Of a DNA stretch of 64,000 nt, positions 33,180 to 43,005 are shown piece after piece; within the stretch, counting starts at the first letter, position 1, and the number at the start of each line of letters is the position of its first letter. The position numbers and the translations under genes were made by a program. A model generated the notes under the pieces. The model searched no databases and was not told the DNA's origin. It saw nothing but the letters and a program-made list of their open reading frames with translations. The stretch lies in the NCBI RefSeq assembly GCF_003217495.1, contig NZ_QJSW01000006.1, positions 186,001 through 250,000 of the forward strand. The letters run 5' to 3'. Source of the stretch: Paenibacillus barcinonensis (lineage in GTDB: Bacteria; Bacillota; Bacilli; Paenibacillales; Paenibacillaceae).

Positions 33180-35483
33180 TTATTGCTTCTCCCCCGACAA
33201 CTCACCTGTCGCAGCATTTTTCAAAATGATACGTGCCTTCACCGTGCTCCCGTCCTTACGCTTGAAGGAGAGCACTTGCGTGCTGCCTTTCTCAATCAGC
33301 GACTTTAACATGGTGCTTGTAATCTTTTTACCCGCATACTCTTTCCAGATGACAAACGTACAGCCTTCTTTGAAACGAGAGCAACCATATCCCTTCTTGC
33401 CCTCAATGATCTGACCACCACAGCCGGGCGATGGGCATGAACCCAGAACCTCTCTTCCCCCTGATTGCGCTGACGCCATTGTTCGCACAGCCGTTTGTGT
33501 GCCTGAGCTTGTGCCAGCTACGGAAGCTTTCGTCGCTCCAGTACGATTCGTCGTGGTATTGGCTGATGACGACTTGCGAGTGGATGTGGCTTTTCCTCTG
33601 CCCTTACCTCCGCGTGTATCTTCACCAAAGGCATTGGCCGCGGCCGGAGCCTGAACACGTACTTTCTCAATAATGGACAACGTAAATTTTTTGACGTTAT
33701 CCATGAACTTGTCCTGTCCTGCCTCACCTTTGGAAATCTGATGCAATCGCCGTTCCCATTGCCCGGTCATTTCAGGAGAGGTAAGCAAATCTACACCTGC
33801 ACGACGAATCAGCTCGATAGCTGTTCGTCCTTTCAGAGTCAACTGCATCTTTTTCCCCTGCATCGTAATATATCCTACATTTTTAAGACGCTCGATGGTA
33901 GCCGCACGTGTCGCCGGGGTACCCAGACCGCTGTCCTTCATGGCATCCCGCAGCTCCTCATTCTCGATCTGCTTGCCTGCACTCTCCATCGCCTTGAGCA
34001 GCGTTCCCTCTGTGTAACTTTTGGGCGGCTGGGTAGCTTTTTCTTTAAACTCACTCTTGGTACAATGAACAGGCAAATCGGGTTGTACGGCAAACGCTTT
34101 GTCCGTCCATTCCTCGGCTTCCTCTTCTTCATTGTTGTTTTTCTTGCTTTTTTTCTTCCCCGAAGCCCCTTGCTCCGAAGCATTGGAACCCAGAACGACT
34201 TTCCAGCCAAGTGACAACAGCTCTTTAACTGACGTTTTGAATTCATGCTTTTCAACTTCCGTCAGCACGGTATGCTGCTTATACTCCGCTGGTGGATAGA
34301 AATGAGACAAAAGACGTCTCACAATCAGATCGTAAATGTTCTGTTCATCCTTGGACAAGGTTCCCGGCCGTTTCAACGTTGGCAGAATGGCATGGTGATC
34401 CTCGACCTTGGTCGGATTACAGACCCCTTTATTGTTCTTGTGCACCAGCTCAGGCTTTGCGCCCAGTGCAAGCTCGCTGTAGGCTCCATTTTTAAGCAAC
34501 TGCAGCGTTTTGTGCATGCCTTCAATGTTCTGCTCCGTCACATAGTTGGAATTGGTACGCGGATACGAAATGACCTTATGTTTTTCATATAACGCCTGCG
34601 CGATATCCAGTGTTTTTTTGGCTCCGTAACCATACTTCGCATTGGCCTCCCGTTGCAAAAGAGTAAGATCATACAGACGATACGGGTACTCCTTCGTTTG
34701 TTTTGCTTCATATTTCACGATGTGTCCTGTCTTGCCTTTTACACTGACCGCTATGGCCTCTGCTGCTTCCGCATCTGTTAGCTTGTCACCTTGACGTACC
34801 CCACGATATTCGACACCCTCCTGCCGAAACCAGGCGGCTACTTCATAGAACGTCTGTGATTGAAAAGCCTCAATCTCGATCTCCCGATCATAGATCAGCG
34901 CGAGCACAGGTGTCTGCACACGGCCTACAGACAAGAGCGCATTATGCCTTGTCGTGAACGCCCTGGATGCATTCATGCCAATCAGCCAGTCCGCTTCACT
35001 TCGCGCACGAGCAGCATGGGTCAGATTCTCGAATTCAGCCGCATCTTTCAGTCCATCGAATCCACGCCGGATGCTCTCAGCCGTCAAGTCCGAAATCCAC
35101 AAACGCTTGACAGGCTGCCGCAGCTTCAACTGCTGCTGAATAAGAGCAAAAATGTACTGACCCTCCCGCCCCGCATCACATGCATTTACAATAGACGAAG
35201 CCCGTTTTGCAAGTTCTCCGATGATTTTGAGTTGGTCCTTCGTCCGCGGATTCGGCACAATTTTGAATTGCTCCGGGATGATCGGCAGGTCCGCAATATT
35301 CCAGCGCTTGTATTTTGAATCATAGGCATCCGGTTCAGCCAGTCCAAGTAAATGCCCAATCGCCCAGGTAATGATATACTGCTCACCTTCCAGATAGGTG
35401 CGATTATTTTTGGCTTTTGGTTCTATGACGGCGGCAATGGTTCTCCCCATATCGGGTTTCTCCGCAATAACCAGTGTCTTCAT
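33180..35483 (-). CDS. topB: DNA topoisomerase III (type IA)
   Basis: A 767-residue topoisomerase. The Toprim domain opens with LVIAEKPDMGRTIA; its metal motif reads CDAGREGQ, with glycine where many relatives have the second aspartate. The catalytic tyrosine is in ISYPRTNSNY (about 310-320). After the core there is a low-complexity Gly/Ser/Thr/Lys stretch (about 620-680), then CPSPGCGGQIIEGKKGYGCS, a topoisomerase C-terminal zinc-ribbon type repeat. It passes and unlinks single-stranded DNA. It is downstream of fur, behind the fur terminator. Confidence 0.92.
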   Translation of the reverse strand: MKTLVIAEKPDMGRTIAAVIEPKAKNNRTYLEGEQYIITWAIGHLLGLAEPDAYDSKYKRWNIADLPIIPEQFKIVPNPRTKDQLKIIGELAKRASSIVNACDAGREGQYIFALIQQQLKLRQPVKRLWISDLTAESIRRGFDGLKDAAEFENLTHAARARSEADWLIGMNASRAFTTRHNALLSVGRVQTPVLALIYDREIEIEAFQSQTFYEVAAWFRQEGVEYRGVRQGDKLTDAEAAEAIAVSVKGKTGHIVKYEAKQTKEYPYRLYDLTLLQREANAKYGYGAKKTLDIAQALYEKHKVISYPRTNSNYVTEQNIEGMHKTLQLLKNGAYSELALGAKPELVHKNNKGVCNPTKVEDHHAILPTLKRPGTLSKDEQNIYDLIVRRLLSHFYPPAEYKQHTVLTEVEKHEFKTSVKELLSLGWKVVLGSNASEQGASGKKKSKKNNNEEEEAEEWTDKAFAVQPDLPVHCTKSEFKEKATQPPKSYTEGTLLKAMESAGKQIENEELRDAMKDSGLGTPATRAATIERLKNVGYITMQGKKMQLTLKGRTAIELIRRAGVDLLTSPEMTGQWERRLHQISKGEAGQDKFMDNVKKFTLSIIEKVRVQAPAAANAFGEDTRGGKGRGKATSTRKSSSANTTTNRTGATKASVAGTSSGTQTAVRTMASAQSGGREVLGSCPSPGCGGQIIEGKKGYGCSRFKEGCTFVIWKEYAGKKITSTMLKSLIEKGSTQVLSFKRKDGSTVKARIILKNAATGELSGEKQ

Positions 35484-35524
35484 CCGTCCCTCTCTCCTCC
35501 TTCACCGCCTTGTATGACGGCAAA

Positions 35525-35553
35525 AAGGGGCCTTCCGCCGACGGAAGCCCCTT
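35525..35553 (-). terminator. Terminator after fur
   Basis: AAGGGGCTTCCG and CGGAAGGCCCCTT pair on the minus strand around a four-base loop, with one extra C, followed by TTTTTG. Confidence 0.85.
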
Positions 35554-35609
35554 GCTTCTGAAACCTATTATATCAGATTTTGGATTCAAGAGCACCTACC
35601 GGAAATGAA

Positions 35610-36098
35610 TTATCCCGCTGCTTGCTCATCCAGCTTATGTTTCTTTCTGCATTCTTTGCAGACTCCCTGAAAATCAAGTCGATGATCTGTGACAGCAAAT
35701 CCATATTGACGCAGCACCTGCTGCTCCAGTTTAAGCAGTCCATCCTCCATAATTTCCTCTACACTTCCACATTCAGTGCAGATCAGGTGGTGGTGGTGAT
35801 GCGAGCCATCTGTACTGCGCAGATCGAAACGAGCCGCTCCATCCCCAAAATTAATCTTCTCGACAACCTGAAGGTCGCTCAGCAGCTCCAGTGTTCGATA
35901 GACTGTTGCAAGCCCGATCTCCGGGAACTTCTCCTTAACCAGTAAAAAAACTTCCTCCGCACTGAAATGATCCTTCTCATGCTCAAGCAGCACACGCACT
36001 GTCACTTCACGCTGTTGAGTTAACTTATAACCTTTATCAACCAATTGATTTTTAATCTGATGAATTTGCTCTGAAATGGACTTGTCCCGGTCTGCCAT
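35610..36098 (-). CDS. fur: Ferric uptake regulator Fur
   Basis: A 162-residue regulator that tracks Bacillus Fur closely: KLTQQREVTVRVLLEH in the winged helix, PEIGLATVYRTLELLSDL recognition helix, HHHHHLIC metal site, and two structural zinc pairs (CTEC, CKEC). It represses iron uptake genes when Fe2+ is bound. Five histidines in a row are slightly more than usual. GGAGGTG precedes the ATG. A perfect PerR-type box lies about 100 bases upstream, in line with known PerR control of fur in Bacillus. The long AT-rich upstream region is otherwise empty. Confidence 0.93.
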   Translation of the reverse strand: MADRDKSISEQIHQIKNQLVDKGYKLTQQREVTVRVLLEHEKDHFSAEEVFLLVKEKFPEIGLATVYRTLELLSDLQVVEKINFGDGAARFDLRSTDGSHHHHHLICTECGSVEEIMEDGLLKLEQQVLRQYGFAVTDHRLDFQGVCKECRKKHKLDEQAAG

Positions 36099-36198
36099 GC
36101 GGGTGCACCTCCGTTAATAATTGTCACCTGTTTACTTCTACGTATGTTCATGGATATACTCACATCATGGTCATTTTTTACACAAAATATTTTCTTAT

Positions 36199-36213
36199 TT
36201 ATAATAATTATAA
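36199..36213. promoter_or_regulatory. PerR/Fur-type box upstream of fur
   Basis: TTATAATAATTATAA, a perfect 15-base palindrome matching the PerR box consensus TTATAATNATTATAA. It differs from the Fur-box core TGATAAT. Placement upstream of fur suggests peroxide-linked control or autoregulation. Confidence 0.75.
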
Positions 36214-36307
36214 TCTAATAATAAGTCTTTACCTTGTAAAAAGCAATGCTTTCCGTCACACTTTTACAACAAATAAGCTAAGGGTCACATGGTAAACGTT
36301 AACGACA

Positions 36308-36335
36308 AACAACCCCCGCAGATGCGAGGGTTGTT
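36308..36335 (-). terminator. Terminator after gltD
   Basis: AACAACCC pairs with GGGTTGTT and CGC with GCG, followed by TTTGTC on the minus strand. It is about 87 bases after the gltD stop. Confidence 0.65.
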
Positions 36336-36421
36336 CTTTGATCATTATGCAATTGAATTGGATTTAAGGATTTAATATAGAAAAGCCATGATGATAATAC
36401 CAGCTCATCTGTGAAGCCATA

Positions 36422-37909
36422 TTAAACAAGCACCGTTGCACCCATCAAATATTTATCAACTTCACGAGCCGCTTCACGGCCTTCGTTGATTGCCCAAACG
36501 ACCAAGCTTTGACCACGACGCATATCACCGGCTGCAAATACTTTATCCACATTGGTATTGTATTTGCCATAACGCGCTTTAACGTTGGTACGACGGTCTG
36601 TTTCCAGTCCCAGCTGCTCCACCAGCGTTTGCTCTGGTCCATCGAAACCAATCGCAATCATGGCCATTTGCGCAGGGAATACACGCTCTGTACCGGGGAT
36701 TGGCTGGTAGATTTTGCGGCCTGTCTCATCGACAATACGCTCGATTTGAATCGTATGCAGCTCTTTAAGATTCCCTTCTTCATCACCCACAAATTTGGTT
36801 GTCATGATCGAGAACTCACGCGGGTCTTGACCAAACAGGGCTTTCGCTTCTTCTTGAGCGTAGTCAAGCGTGTACACGTTAGGGAATTGCGGCCACGGAT
36901 TGTTGATCCGATCACGTTCCATTGGTGCTTGTGTGTGTGTACCAAATTGCGTAATCGTGCGGCAACCATGACGAAGCGATGTTGCAACACAGTCAGAACC
37001 TGTATCTCCGCCACCGATTACAATCACATCTTTATCCTTCGCGGAGATGTAGTTACCATCCTCCAGATTGGAGTCCAGATAACTTTTAATGCTGCCATTC
37101 AAGAAGTCCATTGCATAGTGCACACCCTTCAGGTCAGCACCTTCAATATTGAACTCACGCGGCTTGGTCGCCCCGCCACACAGAACCACTGCATCGTATT
37201 CATCAACAAGCTGCTGAGCTGCAATATCTTTTCCGATCTCTGTATTCGTAATAAACTGAATACCTTCTGCCTTCAGCAGATCTACGCGACGCTGCACCAC
37301 ATTTTTATCCAGTTTCATCGTTGGAATGCCGTACATCAGCAATCCGCCGACACGGTCTGAACGTTCATATACGGTCACCGTATGTCCAGCCTTGTTCAGT
37401 TGAGCTGCTGTTGCAAGTCCCGCTGGACCTGAACCAACTACAGCTACACGCTTGCCTGTGCGTTTCTCCGGCGGCTGTGGAACAACCCAGCCCTCTTCGA
37501 ATCCTTTTTCAATAATCGCTTCTTCAATCGTTTTAATTGTTACAGGCTGACCAATGAGTCCGACTGTACAAGATCCTTCACAAGGAGCTGGACAGATGCG
37601 ACCTGTAAATTCAGGAAAGTTGTTCGTTTTGTGAAGGCGTTCAAGCGCTTCTTTCCACAAACCACGATAGACGAGATTATTCCACTCTGGAATCAAGTTA
37701 TGAACCGGGCAGCCCGACGTCCCGCCAATCATATCTATACCTGTATGGCAATACGGGGTACCACAATCCATGCATCGTGCACCTTGTGTTCTGAGCTCTT
37801 CTTCAGCCATATGTTTATGAAACTCTTCCCAATCCTTGATGCGCTCCGCCGGCTCTCGATCGGCAGGGAGCTGCCGTTTGTATTCCATAAATCCAGTAGG
37901 TGTAGACAT
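36422..37909 (-). CDS. gltD: Glutamate synthase small subunit (NADPH)
   Basis: A 495-residue flavoprotein. The N-terminal iron-sulfur region has CMDCGTPYCH and GCPVHN, then CPAPCEGSC. The FAD-binding GSGPAGLATA (about 158) and the NADPH-binding IGGGDTGSDC (about 298) follow. It passes electrons from NADPH to the large subunit GltB, which makes glutamate from glutamine and 2-oxoglutarate. No gltB lies next to it: the upstream 600 bases are empty and dfrA follows. So it either pairs with a distant gltB or is a stand-alone homologue. Confidence 0.92.
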   Translation of the reverse strand: MSTPTGFMEYKRQLPADREPAERIKDWEEFHKHMAEEELRTQGARCMDCGTPYCHTGIDMIGGTSGCPVHNLIPEWNNLVYRGLWKEALERLHKTNNFPEFTGRICPAPCEGSCTVGLIGQPVTIKTIEEAIIEKGFEEGWVVPQPPEKRTGKRVAVVGSGPAGLATAAQLNKAGHTVTVYERSDRVGGLLMYGIPTMKLDKNVVQRRVDLLKAEGIQFITNTEIGKDIAAQQLVDEYDAVVLCGGATKPREFNIEGADLKGVHYAMDFLNGSIKSYLDSNLEDGNYISAKDKDVIVIGGGDTGSDCVATSLRHGCRTITQFGTHTQAPMERDRINNPWPQFPNVYTLDYAQEEAKALFGQDPREFSIMTTKFVGDEEGNLKELHTIQIERIVDETGRKIYQPIPGTERVFPAQMAMIAIGFDGPEQTLVEQLGLETDRRTNVKARYGKYNTNVDKVFAAGDMRRGQSLVVWAINEGREAAREVDKYLMGATVLV

Positions 37910-38523
37910 CTTACGTTTCCCCCATCCGTTCTTGTCTTAATCCCTTCATGCGCATGGCTCTATATGAAATGGATTACTCGTTTACCTGAGTTTTTGTCTA
38001 TTGTATCACAAAATCTACTCAAAGATATTTCAATTATAGTAGCATTTACGACAATGAATATTAAATGGATTATCCGCATAATTATTTGTATTTTATTCAT
38101 CATAGCGTTCCGCTTGTCATATGGTCAATAGCAGAAATTTGGTTCAAAAACGGAAGTTGCTCTGACCTGATAACCGATAGTTTCGGAGATAATTCTAAGG
38201 AACGTTATATAAATGTAAGATAAATTACCATTAAAATCAACACCTTTGGAAAAAACAAGCTCTATTTCCGAAATGGATACATGATTTAAAGCTTTACAAC
38301 GTTGAAATCCCACTGTTTTTACACTTTTTAACCAAATGCTCGCTCTGCCCTACTGTATATTATACAAAATCATTCAGTCTTAGTGTCATATTAATGTCAT
38401 ATGAAAATATTGCATTACATATGATTTAGACACGGAATATAAAAAGACACCGTTCACGAAAAATTCGCAAGTCGATGCCTTGTTCTATTTATTCCCGTAC
38501 AAATTACATGTTGCTCTTCACAA
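37910..38523. other. Gene-poor region between gltD and dfrA
   Basis: About 610 AT-rich bases. I see the upstream region of gltD and the dfrA terminator at 38441-38480. Between them one 62-codon open frame (38125-38313, minus) lacks a ribosome binding site and recognisable motifs, so I do not call it. No RNA gene was recognised. Confidence 0.4.
38441..38480 (-). terminator. Terminator after dfrA
   Basis: On the minus strand AGGCATCG pairs with CGGTGTCT (two G-T pairs), with an inner CGAA/TTCG, followed by TTTTTAT. About 44 bases after the dfrA stop codon. Confidence 0.65.
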
Positions 38524-39012
38524 CTAACGTTTACGCTCGTAAAATTCAAAGGTGAAAGGATAGACATTTTTCTCGTCCTGCTCGCCTTCGATCTGCTTTT
38601 TCAATTCCCATTCCGACCAATCCACTTCAGGGAAGAAGGTATCTCCCTCGAATTGCTCATGAATTTTGGTCACGACCAGGCGGTCGGCAAACGGTAAAAA
38701 CTCCCGATATACCTGTGAACCACCGATGACGCACAGCTCTTCATCCCGGGCTGCATTCAGGCCCTCTTCGATCGTATGCACGATCTCTGCCTGATCTGCT
38801 TTATAATTCAAATCCCTGGTTACGACGATATTCCGACGCTGGGGAAGCGGCTTGCCACCAAATGACTCCCATGTATGACGCCCCATAATAATCGTTTTGT
38901 TGATCGTTTGTTGTTTGAAAAAAGCCATATCTTTCGGCAATCGCCAGGGAAGAGAGTTATTGTGACCGATGACGCCGTTCTCCCCCATTGCCCACACAAG
39001 TTCAATACTCAT
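38524..39012 (-). CDS. dfrA: Dihydrofolate reductase
   Basis: A 162-residue enzyme. It shows IELVWAMGENGVIGHNNSLPWRLPKDMAFF with the folate-binding acidic residue in the first helix, TIIMGRHTWESF, LPQRRNIVVTR, and CVIGGSQVY. It reduces dihydrofolate to tetrahydrofolate with NADPH. The ATG at 39012 follows AAGGAGGG; an upstream ATG six codons earlier overlaps that site. It is about 93 bases after thyA, whose reaction consumes the folate that this enzyme regenerates. Confidence 0.95.
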   Translation of the reverse strand: MSIELVWAMGENGVIGHNNSLPWRLPKDMAFFKQQTINKTIIMGRHTWESFGGKPLPQRRNIVVTRDLNYKADQAEIVHTIEEGLNAARDEELCVIGGSQVYREFLPFADRLVVTKIHEQFEGDTFFPEVDWSEWELKKQIEGEQDEKNVYPFTFEFYERKR

Positions 39013-39105
39013 CAAACACCCTCCTTCCATCGAACATTACACAAACATATTGGTATACGGCTCTTACTACATGCTGCATATTTCATCCAGTCGCATCGCA
39101 GCTTC

Positions 39106-39900
39106 TTATACTGCTATTGGCGCTTTAATGCCAGGATGATGCTGATAGTTCTCGAATTCGAAATCTTCAAATTTGTAGTCAAAAATAGTATCCGGCTTCC
39201 GCTTGATTATGAGCTTAGGCAGGGCAAAAGGCTCACGCTTCAGTTGCGTTTTCACCTGCTCCACGTGATTGGAATAGATATGCACATCGCCACCGGACCA
39301 AATAAACTCACCAACCTCCAGATCACACTGCTGAGCAATCATATGTGTCAAAAGTGCATAGCTCGCAATGTTAAACGGCAGTCCAAGGAATGTATCCACG
39401 GATCGCATCGTCAGCATACAGGATAACTTACCCTCGGCTACATAAAATTGAAACGCGAAATGACAAGGTGGTAATTTCATATGGTTAATCTCAGCTACAT
39501 TCCACGCACTGACGAGATGTCTGCGGGAATCCGGATTATTTTTAATCGAATCAATAACGGCTGCAATCTGGTCTATCTTCTCGCCGTTTGGTGCTTCCCA
39601 TGTACGCCACTGTGAGCCGTATACCGGGCCCAGATCACCGTTCTCGTCTGCCCAATCGTCCCAGATCTTCACACCGTTTTCTTTCAGATATGCAATGTTC
39701 GTATCCCCTCTCAAAAACCACAGCAGCTCATGAATGACCGATTTCAAATGAATTCGCTTTGTAGTAACAAGCGGAAATCCTGCGGACAAGTCATAACGAA
39801 GCTGTCTGCCAAACACGGATTGTGTGCCTGTTCCGGTACGATCTCCTTTATGAACGCCATTATCCAATATATCTTGTAATAAATCGAGATAGTTTTTCAT
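39106..39900 (-). CDS. thyA: Thymidylate synthase
   Basis: A 264-residue Thy[20 protein letters not shown] near the start, [12 protein letters not shown], and the catalytic cysteine in [12 protein letters not shown] (about 146), then [17 protein letters not shown] and [10 protein letters not shown]. It methylates dUMP with methylene-tetrahydrofolate. Length is standard for the short form. It precedes dfrA on the same strand, forming the usual dTMP synthesis pair. Confidence 0.96.
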   Translation of the reverse strand: MKNYLDLLQDILDNGVHKGDRTGTGTQSVFGRQLRYDLSAGFPLVTTKRIHLKSVIHELLWFLRGDTNIAYLKENGVKIWDDWADENGDLGPVYGSQWRTWEAPNGEKIDQIAAVIDSIKNNPDSRRHLVSAWNVAEINHMKLPPCHFAFQFYVAEGKLSCMLTMRSVDTFLGLPFNIASYALLTHMIAQQCDLEVGEFIWSGGDVHIYSNHVEQVKTQLKREPFALPKLIIKRKPDTIFDYKFEDFEFENYQHHPGIKAPIAV

Positions 39901-40000
39901 AATTGATATCCCCTCACCATTCTGTCCTCGCTAATCATTCTAACAGTGTATCACACGGAACGCTTCGATAAAAAGTCAATCCTTTAACAAATTTCCCGTT

Positions 40001-40040
40001 AAAAAAGAGACGAACAACGCGTTAGCGCCATTCGCCTCTT
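40001..40040 (-). terminator. Terminator of the pdh operon
   Basis: On the minus strand AAGAGGCGAA pairs with TTCGTCTCTT, with inner GCGC/GCG pairing, followed by TTTTTT. It is about 45 bases after the pdhD stop codon. Confidence 0.8.
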
Positions 40041-40087
40041 CAAACTGTACATATATAATGCCGGACGAATCCGTTGCTAGGATAATC

Positions 40088-41503
40088 TTAGCGGGAGATG
40101 ATGTGGATCGGGTGACCCATTACCAGTTCCGCTGCTTCCATTACGATCTCGCCCAGTGTAGGGTGAGCGTGAATAGTAAGCGCCAGATCTTCCAAAGTTG
40201 CACCCATTTCGATTGCAAGACCAAGCTCAGCAATCAGGTTGGAAGCTTCCAGACCAACGATTTGGCAGCCCAATACAAGACCAGTTTCCTCGTCAGCAAC
40301 GATTTTCACGAAGCCTTCAGCGTGGTTCAAAGATACAGCACGGCCATTACCCGCGTAAGGGAATTTGCCTGCTTTTACTTTGTAGCCTTTTTCTTTCGCT
40401 TCTTTTTCCGTGTAACCTACGCTGGAGCACTCAGGATCTGTGAACACAACGGCTGGCATACATTTGTAGTCTACTACAGATGGTTGTCCAGCGATTGCTT
40501 CAGCAGCCACTTTACCTTCATAAGAAGCTTTGTGTGCCAGAGCCAGACCAGATACGATATCACCAATTGCGAAGATGTGAGGAATGCTTGTGCGACCTTG
40601 GTGGTCAACTTTAACGAAACCACGCTCGTCAACGTCAACACCAATCATGTCAAGACCCAGCTCTCCGTCTGTGTTAGGACGACGTCCAACAGTAACGAGC
40701 AGGTAATCTGCAGTTACTTCTTTGGATTCACCATTTACAGAATATTTAACAGTAACATCTTTATCTGTTTGCTCAGCGCTTTCCGCTTTTGCACCCGTTA
40801 CGATTTCGATGCCTGTTTTCTTCATGTTTTTAGCCACAAGGCTAGTCATGTCTTTATCGAAACCTGGCAGTACAGTATCCAGACCTTCAATGATGGTTAC
40901 TTTTGCACCGAATTTGGAGTACATTTGACCAAGCTCAGCACCGATGTAGCCGCCGCCGATAACGATCATGCTTTTTGGTACTTCAGGCAGGTTCAATGCT
41001 TCTGTCGAAGACAAGATACGTCCGCCAAACGGGAAAGGCTTCAGTTCGATTGGACGGGAACCTGTTGCAATAATTGCATTTTTGAATTTGTAACGCGGAG
41101 ATTCGTGATCGTTGAATACACGCGCTTCGTTTTCGTTGATGAACATACACTCACCGTTGAAAACTTCAACTTTGTTGCCTTTGAGCAAACCAGCTACGCC
41201 GCCAGTCATTTTCTTAACAACGCCGTTTTTGAATTCTTGTGTTTTCGCGAAGTCTACTTTTACGTTCTCAGCGGAGATACCGAAAGCATCGCCGTGAAGT
41301 GCAGACTCATATTGGTGTGCAGCAGAGATCAGAGCTTTGGATGGGATACATCCGCGGTTCAAACATACGCCGCCCAGTTCGGATTTGTCTACGATCAATA
41401 CGCTTTGGCCCAGTTGAGCAGCGCGGATGGCAGCTACATAGCCGCCAGGTCCCGCACCAATTACTAATGTGTCGATATTGAGAGAAGCGTCGCCTACTAC
41501 CAT
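40088..41503 (-). CDS. pdhD: Dihydrolipoyl dehydrogenase (E3)
   Basis: A 471-residue flavoprotein. FAD-binding [19 protein letters not shown], redox-active disulfide [13 protein letters not shown] (about 42-54), NAD-binding [12 protein letters not shown], second FAD motif FAIGDI, and C-terminal active-site HAHPTLGE. It reoxidises dihydrolipoate on E2. The ribosome binding site lies inside the last codons of pdhC, three bases separating the two genes. Last gene of pdhABCD. Confidence 0.95.
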   Translation of the reverse strand: MVVGDASLNIDTLVIGAGPGGYVAAIRAAQLGQSVLIVDKSELGGVCLNRGCIPSKALISAAHQYESALHGDAFGISAENVKVDFAKTQEFKNGVVKKMTGGVAGLLKGNKVEVFNGECMFINENEARVFNDHESPRYKFKNAIIATGSRPIELKPFPFGGRILSSTEALNLPEVPKSMIVIGGGYIGAELGQMYSKFGAKVTIIEGLDTVLPGFDKDMTSLVAKNMKKTGIEIVTGAKAESAEQTDKDVTVKYSVNGESKEVTADYLLVTVGRRPNTDGELGLDMIGVDVDERGFVKVDHQGRTSIPHIFAIGDIVSGLALAHKASYEGKVAAEAIAGQPSVVDYKCMPAVVFTDPECSSVGYTEKEAKEKGYKVKAGKFPYAGNGRAVSLNHAEGFVKIVADEETGLVLGCQIVGLEASNLIAELGLAIEMGATLEDLALTIHAHPTLGEIVMEAAELVMGHPIHIISR

Positions 41504-41506
41504 ATC

Positions 41507-42829
41507 TTACACCTCCATAACAAGCAGCTCAGGGTTAGCGAGCAGCTGTTTAATGTAATTCATAAAGTTTTGTGCTGTTGCGCCATCAATGATACGGTGG
41601 TCGAAGCTCAGGGACAGAGCCATTACAGGTGCTGCAACGATTTCGCCGTTTTTCACAACCGCTTTTTCGCTGATACGTCCAGTTCCGAGAATAGCAACCT
41701 CAGGGAAGTTGATGATCGGAGTGAAGAACATACCACCAGCAGAACCGATGTTTGTGATGGAGATCGTGCTGCCTTTCATTTCGTTAGGACCCAGTTTACC
41801 TTCGCGTCCACGAGCTGCCAGATCACGGATAGAATCAGCGATCATCCAGATGGATTTGCGGTCAGCATCTTTGATAACAGGAACGATCAAGCCGTTGTCT
41901 GTATCTGTAGCGATACCGATGTTGTAGTATTTTTTGTACACAATTTCATTCGCTTCTTCATCAATCATTGCGTTCAACGCAGGGAATTGACGGGAAGCCG
42001 CAACCAATGCTTTAACGATGAATGGCAGATACGTTACTTTTGTACCTTTTTTCTCAGCAATTGGTTTCATGCGAGTACGGAATGCAACCAGTTCAGTTAC
42101 GTCCACTTCATCCATGATTGTAACGTGTGGTGCAGTGTAAGCTGATTTAACCATCGCATTGGAAATCGCTTTACGGATACCTTTGAATGGTACGCGCTCT
42201 TCTTCAAGACGTTGATCAGCTGCTGCAGCTGCAGGTGCTGCGGATTTTTTCTCTTCTTGAGCAGGTGCTTCGGAAGATGCCGCCGCGGAAGAACCGCCAC
42301 CGTTTTTGAAGGCTTCTACATCTTCTTTGGTTACTTTACCGTTGTTGCCAGTGCCGTTAACCTGAGCGATGTCTACACCTTGCTCACGAGCAAATTTGCG
42401 AACGCTTGGCGTTGCCAGAACGTCTTTTGCCGGTACTGCAGGAACGCTGTTGTTTCCGCCTTCTTGAGCTGCATTCGAGCTGGAAGCTGCTGCAGAAGAA
42501 CCGCTAGTGTCCGCTCCGCCTTGTGCTGCATCTTTCTCTTGTGAGCCTTGGTCACCAGCAGGAGCGTCATCTTGCTCAGGCAGTTCGCCTTCTGCATCAA
42601 TTACCGCTACAACTTCACCAACGTGGCAAACTTGACCGTCTTTAGCGAAAACTTCAGTTACTGTTCCGTTAACCGGACAAGGAACTTCAACAACCGCTTT
42701 GTCGTTCTGCACTTCCATGATGATATCATCGTCAGTTACTTTGTCCCCGACTTTGATGTGCATCTTAATGATTTCGCCTTCATGCAGGCCTTCGCCCAGT
42801 TCAGGGAATTTATATTCAAATTTAGCCAA
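41507..42829 (-). CDS. pdhC: Pyruvate dehydrogenase E2, dihydrolipoyl acetyltransferase
   Basis: A 440-residue E2. One lipoyl domain with the lipoylated lysine in [11 protein letters not shown] (about 42), an Ala/Ser/Gly-rich linker, the peripheral subunit-binding domain [16 protein letters not shown], another linker, and the catalytic domain ending with [10 protein letters not shown] (catalytic histidine). I place the start at the TTG at 42829, preceded by AAGGAGG, because this gives the usual [14 protein letters not shown]; an upstream in-frame ATG would add 18 residues. A possible internal promoter lies just upstream. Confidence 0.93.
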   Translation of the reverse strand: MAKFEYKFPELGEGLHEGEIIKMHIKVGDKVTDDDIIMEVQNDKAVVEVPCPVNGTVTEVFAKDGQVCHVGEVVAVIDAEGELPEQDDAPAGDQGSQEKDAAQGGADTSGSSAAASSSNAAQEGGNNSVPAVPAKDVLATPSVRKFAREQGVDIAQVNGTGNNGKVTKEDVEAFKNGGGSSAAASSEAPAQEEKKSAAPAAAAADQRLEEERVPFKGIRKAISNAMVKSAYTAPHVTIMDEVDVTELVAFRTRMKPIAEKKGTKVTYLPFIVKALVAASRQFPALNAMIDEEANEIVYKKYYNIGIATDTDNGLIVPVIKDADRKSIWMIADSIRDLAARGREGKLGPNEMKGSTISITNIGSAGGMFFTPIINFPEVAILGTGRISEKAVVKNGEIVAAPVMALSLSFDHRIIDGATAQNFMNYIKQLLANPELLVMEV

Positions 42830-42890
42830 CTGAAAAACCTCCTTGATTATTTGCTCCATCCTGAAAACAACCCTTAGCTCCAAAAACTAA

Positions 42891-42919
42891 CTGTTACTGC
42901 GAATGCAAATAACTGTCAA
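42891..42919 (-). promoter_or_regulatory. Possible internal promoter before pdhC
   Basis: On the minus strand TTGACA (42919-42914), 17 bases, TAACAG (42896-42891). The -35 is perfect and the -10 is poor. It is placed in the unusually long 176-base gap between pdhB and pdhC. An internal promoter is known at the same place in Bacillus subtilis. Confidence 0.4.
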
Positions 42920-43005
42920 TCAAGGGGCTAATGGCTGTTTACAGTGCAGCCTGCGCTGCGATGTGAATCACCATACTGCGCCTTGCGGCATGTCAGATGA
43001 TCTGA

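Noticed and set aside
36509..37360. 283-codon open frame opposite gltD
   Set aside because: It is a shadow of GltD, whose iron-sulfur and nucleotide motifs are unmistakable.
38125..38313. 62-codon open frame in the gltD-dfrA gap
   Set aside because: GTG start without ribosome binding site, no motif. Could be a remnant, but evidence is too thin.
40058..41467. 469-codon open frame opposite pdhD
   Set aside because: It is antisense to a gene with all dihydrolipoyl dehydrogenase motifs. Strong codon bias in pdh genes leaves few stop codons on the other strand. The translation is Cys/Phe-rich and shows no family motif.
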